NCBI RefSeq assembly: GCF_003311645.1
Contig: NZ_QEST01000256.1
Location: 171,448-235,447 of the forward strand
Direction of reading: 5' to 3'
Length of the DNA: 64,000 nucleotides
DNA from: Streptomyces sp. PT12
GTDB taxonomy: Bacteria > Actinomycetota > Actinomycetes > Streptomycetales > Streptomycetaceae
The notes under the pieces were generated by a model. It ran no database searches. It saw nothing but the letters and a program-made list of their open reading frames with translations, and was not told where the DNA came from. This document shows, one piece after another, positions 42,276 to 50,991 of the stretch; position 1 is the first letter of the stretch; each line of letters begins with the position of its first letter. The translations under genes and the position numbers were made by a program.

Positions 42276-44270
42276 TCAGGCGGCTTCCAGGACGCGGATG
42301 CGGTAGATGCCCGCCTGCTCGGTGTCCTCGACGGTGCCCTCTTCGGCGAGCCTGCGCAGCTCGCGCCGGACCCACGAGCCGGTCTTGCCGATCCTGTCGA
42401 GGTACGGGGTGATGTCCTTCGGACCGAACTCCGTTTGACCACGGTCGGTGAACTCCTGGAGGACTTCTTCAAGGGCGTTCAACGCCTGTTCCCGGGAGAC
42501 CTGGCCGACCGGTGCGGCTCCGGGGAGTGGCATGTCGAACCCCGGGGGGACCGGGGGGAGTTCGCGGTCGGGGTCGACGCGGATGTCGGCGTACTCGGGG
42601 TCGGTGGCGAACAGGGCGGCGGTGTCGGGGTCGATGTCGGGGTCGGCGGCCGGGCCGCTGGACTCCTGTGCGGGGGTGGCGGGTTCGGTGGTGGGGTCGT
42701 GGCGGGTGCGGTTGGCGTAGGCGGGGCCTGCGGCCCGTGCGGTGACGCGTCCGGCGTCCTTGGGCCGTACGGGGGCGTACTGGGCGATGACGGACGCGGC
42801 GTGCTCCTTGTCCTGGAAGTAGGACCGCACGGCGGTGGCGAACCGGTCGGGTTCGATGCCGGGGCCTTCGCAGTAGCAGTAGCCGGGCTTGCGGTTGCGC
42901 CACGTCTCGGGGTGGGCTCCGGCGTCGATCGTGTCGTCGGAGAGTGCCATGCCCGCGTCCTCGGGGCCGTTGACGCCGAAGCAGGTGGCGCCGCCGAGGT
43001 TCGCGCGCACGTCGGTGTCCATCACGGTGTGGGAGGAGCGCTGCAATGAGATGACCACGGAGATCCCCGCTGAGCGGGCCTCCTGCACGATGGGCAGCAG
43101 GTCTTCGCCCTCGCGGAAGAGCTTGGCGGCCTCCTCGATCCACCACACGAGGTAGGGCATGCCGAGCCTGGCCCCGGCCTCGGGGGTCCACTGGTCGTAG
43201 CCGTGCCTGCCGAGCTCGTCGGCGCGGGCGGTGATCACGGCGGGCATGGCGGCGATCTGCGCGCGGCAGTCGGCCATGGTGAACGCGGCCCAGTCCATCC
43301 CGCCGACGATCGGCCCGAACGTCTGCATGCCCTTGGATGGATCGGCGCCCCACACCACGACGTCGCGGCGGGTCATGAGGTCGGCCAGGATGACCCGGCC
43401 TCCCTGGGACTTCCCCGCGCCGGTCATGCCCATGAACTGGTAGTGCGAGGCGTTGCGGCCGCTGGCCTCGTCGCCGTGGAACCAGATCGCGCAGGGCGGG
43501 CCGTCCTCGTAGATGCCCAGCGGGATCGGGGCGTCGCCGATCGAGCCGCCCGGCGCGGACGGGCCGGGCCAGGGGGTGGGCTCCTTGAGCATGTCCTCGG
43601 GGATGATGACGTACTCCCCGCGGGCGGCGTCCTCGGGATCGCCGCGCCAGCCGACCGCGTTGGGCGAGACTCCCAGGGCCCCGGCCAGGTTCTTGGCGGC
43701 TTTGGCGGCGTCGTCGTGGGTCTGCGCGCCGCGGTCGAGCTCGACCGGGACGGTGACCTTGTTGGGCTCGACCCTGATCTCCCCGGCGCGGGCGCGGGCC
43801 AGGCCGATCTTCTCCCACAGCGACTTCGTACCGCTGTCACCGCTGGTCTTGGCGTCGTCGTTGCGCAGCGCGGCACGGATTGACCACGCCAGCGCGACGA
43901 CGGGGCCGCCCATGAGCCAGGTGTTCACCAGCTCGGGCGCGGTCGGCCCGGCGATCGCGGCGGCGGCGAACCAGCCGGTGGCCGCGCCCGTGGTGGCGGT
44001 GGCCTGCAACTGCCGCTGCCGCTCAAGGTTCATCCCGGTGCGGTAGGTCACCCCGGTCAGCCCCACGGCGGCCAGGGTGAGCGCGGACGCGGCGACCGTG
44101 GAGCCGCCCCACTGCTGGTGCGCGGCCCAGGCGACCGGCCATTCGGCCAGCCACACCGCGAACGGCGGCAGGTGCCGGATCGCCTTCTCCGCGAGGTAGT
44201 CCACGGCGCGGGCCACGGCCCCGCCCGAGGGCCGCGACCGGCGCGGCAGCTCCTTGTTCCTGGTGCTCAT
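42276..44270 (-). CDS. traB: TraB/FtsK-like conjugal DNA translocase
   Basis: 664 residues. Two to three N-terminal membrane segments (about 35-135), a linker, then the FtsK motor: Walker A GMTGAGKSQG (about 279-288), Walker B YLVWWIEEAAKLF (about 368-380), and VVISLQRSS. A C-terminal winged helix (about 595-660; GPKDITPYLDRIGKTGSW) should read the clt repeats that follow the gene. Moves double-stranded element DNA between hyphae as a hexamer at the membrane. Confidence 0.93.
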   Translation of the reverse strand: MSTRNKELPRRSRPSGGAVARAVDYLAEKAIRHLPPFAVWLAEWPVAWAAHQQWGGSTVAASALTLAAVGLTGVTYRTGMNLERQRQLQATATTGAATGWFAAAAIAGPTAPELVNTWLMGGPVVALAWSIRAALRNDDAKTSGDSGTKSLWEKIGLARARAGEIRVEPNKVTVPVELDRGAQTHDDAAKAAKNLAGALGVSPNAVGWRGDPEDAARGEYVIIPEDMLKEPTPWPGPSAPGGSIGDAPIPLGIYEDGPPCAIWFHGDEASGRNASHYQFMGMTGAGKSQGGRVILADLMTRRDVVVWGADPSKGMQTFGPIVGGMDWAAFTMADCRAQIAAMPAVITARADELGRHGYDQWTPEAGARLGMPYLVWWIEEAAKLFREGEDLLPIVQEARSAGISVVISLQRSSHTVMDTDVRANLGGATCFGVNGPEDAGMALSDDTIDAGAHPETWRNRKPGYCYCEGPGIEPDRFATAVRSYFQDKEHAASVIAQYAPVRPKDAGRVTARAAGPAYANRTRHDPTTEPATPAQESSGPAADPDIDPDTAALFATDPEYADIRVDPDRELPPVPPGFDMPLPGAAPVGQVSREQALNALEEVLQEFTDRGQTEFGPKDITPYLDRIGKTGSWVRRELRRLAEEGTVEDTEQAGIYRIRVLEAA

Positions 44271-44274
44271 CAGG

Positions 44275-44850
44275 TCACATCCCGAAGTTCATCGGCGGGC
44301 GGTGGGGCTGCTGCTGCCTGGGGCCGTTGTAGTGGTTCAGCTCGGGCGCGAACTCCCGCAGGAACGCGGGCCAGGTCCGCGCACAGTGCGTGCTCGCGGC
44401 CTGTGCGGCGGTCGCGGCGCGCTTGAGCTGCCGCGCCACCCTCGCCGCCCGCACCCGGGCGACCCCGAGGCCCTGGCCCTGCGGGGCCGGGACCTCGCGC
44501 AACACCTGCTTCAACGCCTCGGCCGCGTAGGCCAGGTCGATGCTCGCCTCCCGCAACGAGCGGCGGCCGCGCTCGGAGAAGTCACGGATGTGCCCCGCGG
44601 ACAGGAAGTCGGCGTCCCCGATCGGGGACTTCCGCGACCACTCCCCCTGCGCACCCCCGCCGCCGTCCCCGCCCGCGCCGGAACCGGGGGCGTTGACGGT
44701 CTTGTTGATGTGCACGTGGTACTCGCGCTTGTTCTGCTTCTGCTTGTTGCGGTACGTCGTGCGGTTGACCTGCTCACGCCGCTTGCGGTCACGCTCCTTC
44801 GGCGTGGAACGCCGCACCTGCGGCCGACCGGCGCTGCTGTTCGTGGACAT
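44275..44850 (-). CDS. AICE conserved protein, basic N-terminus
   Basis: 191 residues from ATG 44850. The first 45 residues are very basic (RRSTPKERDRKRREQVNRT, YRNKQKQNKREYHVHINKT); the rest is helical (RRSLREASIDLAYAAEALKQV). Ends 4 bp before the traB start. Conserved small partner of traB in this group; possibly nucleic-acid binding. Function unknown. Confidence 0.6.
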   Translation of the reverse strand: MSTNSSAGRPQVRRSTPKERDRKRREQVNRTTYRNKQKQNKREYHVHINKTVNAPGSGAGGDGGGGAQGEWSRKSPIGDADFLSAGHIRDFSERGRRSLREASIDLAYAAEALKQVLREVPAPQGQGLGVARVRAARVARQLKRAATAAQAASTHCARTWPAFLREFAPELNHYNGPRQQQPHRPPMNFGM

Positions 44851-44877
44851 GCTGGAAAAGCCCTCCATCGGGTCGGG

Positions 44878-45351
44878 TTACTCGGGGGCGGTGATGCCGC
44901 CGCTGACGATGGCGTTGATGACGTGTTCGGGGGTGCCGTCGCGGCGCAGCTGGGCGCGGAGGTTCGCGGCTTTGCGGCGTTGTGCCTGCCGGGCCTGGAT
45001 GCGGTCGGCGGCTTGCTGGCGGCGGCGCTGCTCGACCGGGCGCGCGGCCCACGCGTGGTGGCAGGCGTTGTGCGCGGGCCAGTCGCCGGGTACCCGTTCG
45101 GTGGTGGGCTGCCCGCAGTGCTGGCACGGGCGCGGGGCGCGTGCGGGGCATCGGGGCTGGTGGGCCTGCCATTCGGCGATGAGTTCGGCCACGGCGTGGT
45201 GGCCTGTGGTGGCGCGGTGGGCCCCGCAGCGGCACCAGTAGGCGCCCTGCGGGGTCTCCAACGGCCTGGGGTTGTAGGGGTTGTTGGGGTTGGCCGGGGC
45301 CCTTACCCGCAGGCCCGGCAGGCCGGGGCCCGGCCACAGGTCACCGGTCAC
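44878..45351 (-). CDS. AICE zinc-ribbon-like protein
   Basis: 157 residues from GTG 45351, which overlaps the previous gene by 11 nt. Contains YWCRCGAHRATTGHH, PCQHCGQPTTERV and a helical Arg/Gln-rich tail (EQRRRQQAADRIQARQAQ). Cys and His pairs suggest two zinc sites. No known function. Confidence 0.6.
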   Translation of the reverse strand: MTGDLWPGPGLPGLRVRAPANPNNPYNPRPLETPQGAYWCRCGAHRATTGHHAVAELIAEWQAHQPRCPARAPRPCQHCGQPTTERVPGDWPAHNACHHAWAARPVEQRRRQQAADRIQARQAQRRKAANLRAQLRRDGTPEHVINAIVSGGITAPE

Positions 45352-45727
45352 CGCCGTGTTCGTGGCGGTGGTGGCAGGTGAGGCAGCAGCCGAGGGAGCG
45401 GGGGATGCAGTACGGCTGCTCGTGTCCGCAGTCGGGGCAGGTGCGGCGGGCTTTGAGGGCGGCCTCGATCGCGCGCCAGCGTGCGGCCGTCATGGGCCTG
45501 ACGGGGAGCGCGGAGGCGGTGCGGTAGAGGTAGCCGACCAGCGGGGCCCGGCCTCGGCGGCGCAGGCGCATGACCTGCGCGACCGGTTCCTGACCGCCAG
45601 GCCGCAGGCCCAGGGCGCGTAACTGCCGTCGCGTGGCGAGCCCATCGGGCGCCCACCGCCACGGGTAGGTGGGAATGCCGTGCACCGCGCCGGTGGGGTC
45701 GTAGACCTCGGCGTATGCGGTGGTCAC
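45341..45727 (-). CDS. RRQRL-motif-like zinc-binding protein
   Basis: 128 residues from GTG 45727. TRRQLRALGLRPGGQEPVAQ then RAPLVGYLYRTASALPVRP matches the RRQRL-type zinc-binding proteins found in AICEs. The C-terminus has CPDCGHEQPYC and LGCCLTCHHRHEHGG, a dense Cys/His cluster. Start overlaps the stop of the methyltransferase remnant by 4 nt. Function unknown. Confidence 0.7.
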   Translation of the reverse strand: MTTAYAEVYDPTGAVHGIPTYPWRWAPDGLATRRQLRALGLRPGGQEPVAQVMRLRRRGRAPLVGYLYRTASALPVRPMTAARWRAIEAALKARRTCPDCGHEQPYCIPRSLGCCLTCHHRHEHGGDR

Positions 45728-46426
45728 GCGGCCACCTCCCTCGTGTCGGGTTCGGCCCGGTGGAGCAGGATGCGCAGGGCGGCGGCGGCCTGTGGCCAGA
45801 CCACGCCGTTGCCGAGCGCTTTGAGCTGTGCGGTGCGCGACAGTCCGGGCACGGCCGTGACGTGTCCTGCGGGGAGGGCCATGAGCCATTCCACGAAGGG
45901 CGGGTTCAGGCGTCCCAGAGGGTCAGTTGGTCCGGGTGCGGGGCGGCCGATGACCGTTTCCCACCGTGCGATGGCGGGGGCGTAGGCGCCCCAATCCGGT
46001 GCGCTGCCGAGGGAAGTGTCAGGTCCCCCTTGCTGCCGCGCTGGTTGGGGCCGCCCTTGCGAATCCGAGAGAAAGGTGCCCTGCGACGTTCTCAAAGAAC
46101 CCGAACCGGGGTCGAAGAACGCCAAGGGCGCAGGCGATGTACGGCCAGACGTGCCGTTCATCCTTGATCCCCTTCCGCTTGCCCGCCGTGCTGAACGGCT
46201 GGCACGGGTAGCCGCCGGTCAGCACGTCGACCGCGGCCACGCCGTGCCAGTCGACGGCGGTGATGTCGTGGAGGTTGGGCACCGTCGGGTGGTGGTGGGC
46301 GAGGATCCGGCTGGCGCCGGGGTCGTTGTCCGCCACCCACGCCAACTCACCGCCCATCACAGCCCGGACGGCCATGTCCAGCCCGCCGTACCCGGAGCAC
46401 AACGACCCGATCCGCAGGCCGCTCAC
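45724..46426 (-). pseudogene. DNA cytosine-5 methyltransferase, internally deleted
   Basis: From GTG 46426 the frame gives motif I (GSLCSGYGGLD), the catalytic PCQPFS (motif IV) and ENVAGHLSLGF (motif VI), then stops at 46019. The rest of the enzyme (TDPLGRLNPPFVEWLMALPAG, then LKALGNGVVWPQAAAALRIL; motifs IX and X) continues in another frame to 45724. The middle part (motif VIII QRR region) is absent, so this is a deletion of roughly 50 codons with a frame change, not only a slip. A GGATTC microhomology is at the junction. Presumably inactive. Confidence 0.82.
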
Positions 46427-47421
46427 GACCCCACCCCCGCCCCCGCGGGCTCGCCCTCGCGCAGCTCGCCGTAGCGGGCGGTGACCCAGCCGACGGACCA
46501 GCCGCACAGCTCGGCGGCCTGCCGGATGGTCAGGTCGGCCTCGTACGCGGCGGCCACGGTCTGGCGCGCCACGTTCTCGGGCTGCTTCTCGGTGGCGGGT
46601 TCGGCGGTGAGCAGTGCCGCGCGCCGTCGTGCGGCCTGGTCCCGTGCGGCTCGGGCGGCGGCTTCCTTCCGTGCCCGCTCCCGGGCCTGTTCGGCCTCGC
46701 GTTCCCGCGCGGCCTGGGCGCGGGCCTGCTCGGCTTGTTCACGGGCGCGGTGCTCGCGTTCACGCTCGCGGTCGGCGTGTTCAAGGCGCAGGCGTTCTTG
46801 TTCACGGGCGGCTTCCCGCTGTTCACGGGCCAGCGCGGCGGCGTGCTCACGCTCCTCCCGGGCGAGTCGTGCTTCGTGCTCGCGGCGCTCGCGTTCGCGG
46901 CGCTCCTCGCGGTCCGCGATGGCTTCGCGGTCGGCGCGCTGACGCTGTTCACGCTCCCGCGCGGCCTGTTCACGGGCCGCGCGGGCGGCCTGCTCGCGGG
47001 CTTCGCGTGCGGTGAGGGCGTCGGCCAGGGCGCGGCGGTAGGCCAGGCTGGCCTCGGAGCTGACGATCAGCAGGAGCGGCGCGACCGCGTGGACCGCGAC
47101 GCCCACCATGTCGCGCGCCAGGGCTGATCCTGCGGTGTTCAGGCCGAGGGTCATCAGGCCGGTCATCCACCGCAGCAGTACAGGCCAGCCGCCCGCTCGG
47201 CCGCCGACGCGGGCCAGGGCGGCATCGAGGCGGACCACGATGACGACCGCGGCGTCCACCACGACCGGCAGGATCGGCGCGGTCCATTCCCACCCTGCCG
47301 GGGTCACCCCGCGCACCAGCGGTGTGACGGTCAGGACGGAGAAGACCACCGCCCCGGCCACGATCAGCCACGTCCCCGCCGACAGCGTCCGGTCGACCTG
47401 CCGCAACGTCCGCTCATCCAT
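46423..47421 (-). CDS. DUF2637/SpdB-like membrane protein
   Basis: 332 residues from ATG 47421. About four membrane helices (18-130), then a long highly charged coiled coil (about 140-285, RE/ERE/ARE repeats) and a C-terminal HTH-like segment (TIRQAAELCGWSVGWVTARY). DUF2637 proteins in Streptomyces elements act in intra-mycelial plasmid spread. Overlaps the preceding gene by 8 nt and the methyltransferase remnant by 4 nt. Confidence 0.8.
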   Translation of the reverse strand: MDERTLRQVDRTLSAGTWLIVAGAVVFSVLTVTPLVRGVTPAGWEWTAPILPVVVDAAVVIVVRLDAALARVGGRAGGWPVLLRWMTGLMTLGLNTAGSALARDMVGVAVHAVAPLLLIVSSEASLAYRRALADALTAREAREQAARAAREQAAREREQRQRADREAIADREERRERERREHEARLAREEREHAAALAREQREAAREQERLRLEHADREREREHRAREQAEQARAQAAREREAEQARERARKEAAARAARDQAARRRAALLTAEPATEKQPENVARQTVAAAYEADLTIRQAAELCGWSVGWVTARYGELREGEPAGAGVGS

Positions 47422-48049
47422 CCCGGCCACCCCCATCCGGGGCACCATGAACACCGTCCGGGCCACCGTGAACACCCGAACCACCGCCGTGAACACCCTG
47501 GTCGTCGCCGTGAACGGCGGTCAGGGGCGGGGTATCCCCCTCGTGCCAGGCGAACGGGGGCAGCGAGGAGGCGGCCTTGAACACGCGGATCGCCGCGCCG
47601 GGGACGCTTCCGGAGATGACCTGTGCCCGTTCCAGTGAGGCGAGCAGGCGGGCGGCGTGGTGTTCGCAGCCGGTGACCCGGGTGCCGCTGGGGTCCAGCA
47701 CGGTGACGGCGTCGTGGGGACCGGCGCAGGGTGAGGCGTCCTCGGGGTGCGCCGACGCACACCGCCCGCTCCTGCCGCGCATCGAGCCCTCAGGGCTCTC
47801 GTAGGGGGTGTAGGTGACGGGGAAGTGGTCGATCACGGCTCGCAGCCCGGTGGCCAGCCGCTCCAGCGGCAGGGCCTTCCCGCCCTGGGCGGCCTTGGCC
47901 AGGTAGCCGGACAGCCACGCGGCCCGGTCCCGCAGCAGCCTTTCGGCCGCCCGGTCGTCGGCGGGGTTCGCGGACAGCGGCACGTCAAGCGCCTCGATGA
48001 TCGCCGCCAGCAGCGCGCGGACATCCGCGGGCAAAGGCGCCAGACTCAC
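47414..48049 (-). CDS. AICE hypothetical protein with VHG repeats
   Basis: 211 residues. GTG 48049 overlaps the upstream stop (GTGA). N-terminal helical part LAAIIEALDVPLSANPADDRAAERLL, a middle CEHHAARLLASLERAQVISG, and a C-terminal repeat GVHGGGSGVHGGPDGVHG encoded by imperfect DNA repeats (47425-47515) whose other frame opens toward the downstream gene. Function unknown. Confidence 0.6.
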   Translation of the reverse strand: MSLAPLPADVRALLAAIIEALDVPLSANPADDRAAERLLRDRAAWLSGYLAKAAQGGKALPLERLATGLRAVIDHFPVTYTPYESPEGSMRGRSGRCASAHPEDASPCAGPHDAVTVLDPSGTRVTGCEHHAARLLASLERAQVISGSVPGAAIRVFKAASSLPPFAWHEGDTPPLTAVHGDDQGVHGGGSGVHGGPDGVHGAPDGGGRDG

Positions 48050-48540
48050 AGCGCACCCCCGACCGCGGTCAGGGCCGCGACGGCCAGCAGCGCGCCACCA
48101 GCACGGATGCAGTCGATCGCCCGCTGAAGCGCCCGGTACTTCGCCACGGCCATGCGGGCCAGCCCGGGGACGGCTGCCGCGCGGTGGTCCACGGCGACTT
48201 CGGCGCGGAACGCCTCCGCGTCAAGGGTGGCCCAGTGTGTGAGGGTGCCGGGGGCGGCGGGCAGCAGCCGGGGGCGGATGACCGCGAGCAGCAGTCCGGC
48301 CGCAGCCACCAGCAGCGCCGTGCCCAGCCCCGCGGCGATCCCTCCCACGAGGGGGAGGGTGACCGTGCTCCCGGCGCTGGCCAGCACGGCCAGGCTCGCC
48401 CCGATCACCGCCAGCAGAATGCTGGCCTTGGTGTCCGTCCGGGCGATCTGCCCCTGAACCTCACCGAACGCCTCACCCAACGCCGCATCCACGTCACGGG
48501 TGATCTGCCGGGCCCGGGGCCCGGGACTCGTCGTCGCCAT
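48046..48540 (-). CDS. PycTM-like (DUF5706) membrane protein
   Basis: 164 residues from ATG 48540. A cytoplasmic N-terminal helix with GQIARTDTKASILLAVIGAS, then two close membrane helices (about 45-95) and a third near the C-terminus. The TDTKAS-ILL signature is that of the Pycsar transmembrane effector family (PF18967-like). There is no nucleotide cyclase next to it, so a defence role is not shown; AICE members may instead act in transfer or spread. Confidence 0.65.
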   Translation of the reverse strand: MATTSPGPRARQITRDVDAALGEAFGEVQGQIARTDTKASILLAVIGASLAVLASAGSTVTLPLVGGIAAGLGTALLVAAAGLLLAVIRPRLLPAAPGTLTHWATLDAEAFRAEVAVDHRAAAVPGLARMAVAKYRALQRAIDCIRAGGALLAVAALTAVGGAL

Positions 48541-48542
48541 GG

Positions 48543-48770
48543 TCACCAGTCCCCGAACGTGCAGACCGGGCCGCACTGACCGGTGGCGTGCGGGCCACCG
48601 GGCGCGAAGTGCGCCTCGTGGGAGCGCCGCCGCATCTCCTCGTCACGGGCGGCCTGGCCGCGCCACTCCTGGCGGACCGGCTCCGCGCCCGCCTTCAGCT
48701 CGTCGCACCGCGGGCAGCCGTCGACCTTCTTGCCGAAGTTCGGCCCGTGAGTGTGCTTTCCGAAGCTCAC
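48543..48770 (-). CDS. Small AICE Cys-rich protein
   Basis: 75 residues. GTG 48770 overlaps the upstream stop by 4 nt. VDGCPRCDELKAGAEPVRQE and a C-terminal GQCGPVCTFGDW give four cysteines in two CxxC-type pairs. Commonly seen in AICE cargo; function unknown. Confidence 0.6.
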   Translation of the reverse strand: MSFGKHTHGPNFGKKVDGCPRCDELKAGAEPVRQEWRGQAARDEEMRRRSHEAHFAPGGPHATGQCGPVCTFGDW

Positions 48771-49054
48771 CGCGCACCTCCCGCAGCGACGCGGCGGGCG
48801 GTGGCGAGGTGGCGGGCGGTGGCCAGGTGGCGGGCGTAGTCCTCGATGATGAGGACGGCCAGCGCGCTGACCGGGGTGGCCAGGTCGGGGTCGTCGGCGA
48901 GGATGTCGGCGCCCGCGTCCAGGCGGGCCGCCCGCTCCTCCTCGCTCTCGCCGGGCTCACCGAGCCACAACTCGGGGGGCGTACCCAACCCGAGCGCCAG
49001 CTCAACGAAGTCGGTGTCGTCCAGCACCTCATAGGCGCCGATGAACGATCGCAT
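48767..49054 (-). CDS. Small acidic AICE protein
   Basis: 95 residues from ATG 49054. Acidic core TDFVELALGLGTPPELWLGEPGESEEER and a C-terminal tandem ARHLATARHLATARR. Its leader holds copy 2 of the structured repeat, about 30 bp upstream of the start. Function unknown. Confidence 0.6.
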   Translation of the reverse strand: MRSFIGAYEVLDDTDFVELALGLGTPPELWLGEPGESEEERAARLDAGADILADDPDLATPVSALAVLIIEDYARHLATARHLATARRVAAGGAR

Positions 49055-49084
49055 GATCAAGTCCTGTTCTCTCTGTGGAGTTGT

Positions 49085-49138
49085 GGGCAAGGGCCCGAGG
49101 CGACGGGCTGCATTGGCGTGGAGCCGTCGCCTCGGGCG
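49085..49138 (-). repeat. Structured leader repeat, copy 2
   Basis: Inverted arms GCCCGAGGCGACGGGC (49093-49108) and GCCGTCGCCTCGGGC (49123-49137) around the loop shared with copy 1. Two of the three differences from copy 1 are in the stem, at positions that remain paired in + strand RNA. Confidence 0.8.
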
Positions 49139-49152
49139 TGTATCAGGGCTGG

Positions 49153-49635
49153 TCAGGGACGGATGGTGCGCAGGTGGCGGGCCGCGAGGACACGTAGGTC
49201 GGTGTGGGCCTGGCGAGACTCCTGCCGAACCTGTCGTCGCGCGGCCTCGGCCTCCGGCGTGTCGTCCGTGGGAACCTCGGAGACCGCGATGGCGGTGTTC
49301 CGAGCCTTCTGCACGGCGGCCAGGAGGGCGGTGTCGGCGGTGAGCAGGTGCACGCGGTCCCAGGCGCGAGTCAACGCGGTCCGCGCCTCGTACCGCAGTC
49401 GCCGGGCCTCGCCGGTGTCTGGCTTTCCCTCAGCGACGGCCGCGTGCTTGAGCCACTGCTCCTGCCGGAAGCGCACGACCGCGTTCATCACGTCGAGCAG
49501 CGCGTCGGCAAGCTCCGCGCGGTGCTGGTGGTCCCGGGCCTGCCGTACGGTCCGGGTGTTGGTGAGGTGCTGCATCAGGCCCGCCACCATGGCGCCCGCG
49601 AGCGCGGAGACGGCGGCGATGATGCTGGCCACCAT
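49153..49635 (-). CDS. AICE membrane-anchored hypothetical protein
   Basis: 160 residues from ATG 49635 (AAAGGAGGGACC in front). One N-terminal hydrophobic helix (about 3-22) followed by a long helical, charged region with HQHRAELADALLDVMNAVVRF and RQVRQESRQAHTDLRVLA. Resembles small membrane-tethered proteins near the head of AICE operons. Function unknown. Confidence 0.6.
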   Translation of the reverse strand: MVASIIAAVSALAGAMVAGLMQHLTNTRTVRQARDHQHRAELADALLDVMNAVVRFRQEQWLKHAAVAEGKPDTGEARRLRYEARTALTRAWDRVHLLTADTALLAAVQKARNTAIAVSEVPTDDTPEAEAARRQVRQESRQAHTDLRVLAARHLRTIRP

Positions 49636-49732
49636 GAACGGTCCCTCCTTTAGGATCCGCCGGGCCCCTTCTGGCCCGGCTCCTCGCACCGGCCCCCCCT
49701 GCTCGAAGCGGGCGGGCCAGCACGAGCAGCCG

Positions 49733-49846
49733 TCAGGAGCGGGGCAGTCGGGCGTTGTCCCTGCTGCGCTTGTTGGCCTCGGCGACCTTGCGCGAAAGCT
49801 CCTCGCGTTCGGCCTCGGTCAGTCGGATGATGGGGGTAAGGTCCAC
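49733..49846 (-). CDS. 37-residue peptide, head of leftward AICE operon
   Basis: GTG 49846 with AGGAG seven bases before. VDLTPIIRLTEAEREELSRK then VAEANKRSRDNARLPRS: one amphipathic helix with a basic end. Codon use matches its neighbours. First supported gene after the leader region. Confidence 0.5.
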   Translation of the reverse strand: MDLTPIIRLTEAEREELSRKVAEANKRSRDNARLPRS

Positions 49847-50447
49847 GGGATCGCTCCTATGCAGGTAGGTGTTGATCGCTTCCGGCCTCGGCCGAGGTCC
49901 GGTGGTCGTGGCCCGGGGTGGCACCCCCGGGTCACGACTGGTTCGGGGCCCTGCTGGACTCCCTGCGCGCCACCACGCCACCCCGGATGAGCGGGTGACG
50001 GTGCACGGTGGCGACAGGCGGATCAGGGCTGCGAAGAAGGTTCGTGCGTTACGTGTGAACCACGCCCAGGCGACTGATCCCGTGCGGTGCACGGGGCGCG
50101 GTGGCGTGGACAAGGACCTAAAGACCGCTGGTCAGCGGAGGTTCGGCCTAGCCAGGGACCTACCTGGGGGCCAGCCGGGCCCATGCGGAACTCCCGGCTT
50201 CAGTCCTTGCATCAACTGTTCAGTTCTCAAGGCACGGACGCGGCCTTCGGGCCCGTTTCACGGGGCCCTCCGGGCGTGGGGAAGCAGCCTGAAGAAGACC
50301 CTTCCGGGGCCTCACCTCGCTCGCGCTCGGTGCGACAACAGGACCGTACCGCTATTCGCGAAAGGCGGCAAGGTGGCTTCGTCGATCGATGCGCTTACTG
50401 TGTAAAGCAGCAAGGTTCAGCGGCCGCTGAGAGGCAGGGAGACACCG
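49847..50447. other. Divergent control region of the AICE; no gene supported
   Basis: 601 bp between the leftward operon and the rightward UTRA genes. It holds a motif CTGTTCAGTTCTCAAG at 50216-50231, whose reverse is close to the TTTGAGAACTCAACAG leader sequence of actinobacterial rRNA operons, a GGGCCC-GGGCCC hairpin near 50248-50270, and AT-richer DNA at 50330-50445 that should contain the rightward promoter. Confidence 0.5.
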
Positions 50448-50990
50448 ATGAGCGGTAGCGAGTGGGTACACACGTCCTCGCCGTATGTTCGGCCGCGCGA
50501 GGAAGGGCAACGGGATGCCTGGACCGAGGAAACCGCAGCTCAGGGACGAGCTGGCACACAGCGCATCGTCCGAGCCGAGGAAGTGGAGGCGCCGACGGAT
50601 GTAGCCGAAGCCCTGGCGATCACGCCCGGGGCGATCGTTGTCGAGCGGCGCAGGGTGATCTACCTGGACGGTGAGCCCACGGAGCTGACCAACACCTACT
50701 ATCCCGTTCACATCGCGCGTGGGACCCGCCTGTCCTCGACAGCCAAGATCCCGGGAGGAGCTGTAACTCTGCTGGCCACCATGGGGTACGTCCCTCACCT
50801 TGTGCAGGAAGAGGTGCGCGCCCGTATGCCGAACGATGACGAACGCACCATGCTGACGCTGGGGCCGCACGATCCGGTGCTACATCTGCTTCGGCTCACC
50901 ATCGGCGCCGACGGCGAGCCATTCCAGGTGGACGTGTCGGTCTTTCCGGCGTCCACGCAGCGACTTCGCTACGAGATGAGGGTTGGCTGA
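50448..50990 (+). CDS. UTRA-domain protein lacking the GntR helix-turn-helix
   Basis: 180 residues. A disordered N-terminus is followed by a UTRA fold: VAEALAITPGAIVVERRRVI, ELTNTYYPVHIARGT, LLATMGYVPHLVQEEVRARM and DPVLHLLRLTIGADGEPFQV. It has no N-terminal winged HTH, unlike the next gene, which has the same domain. Its stop overlaps the first codons of an alternative start of that gene. Probably a ligand-binding partner or decoy of the KorSA-like regulator. Confidence 0.75.
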   Translation: MSGSEWVHTSSPYVRPREEGQRDAWTEETAAQGRAGTQRIVRAEEVEAPTDVAEALAITPGAIVVERRRVIYLDGEPTELTNTYYPVHIARGTRLSSTAKIPGGAVTLLATMGYVPHLVQEEVRARMPNDDERTMLTLGPHDPVLHLLRLTIGADGEPFQVDVSVFPASTQRLRYEMRVG

Positions 50991-50991
50991 A

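Noticed and set aside
43000-48000. A biosynthetic gene cluster
   Set aside because: No PKS, NRPS, terpene or lanthipeptide genes; the cargo is conjugation and small zinc-ribbon proteins.
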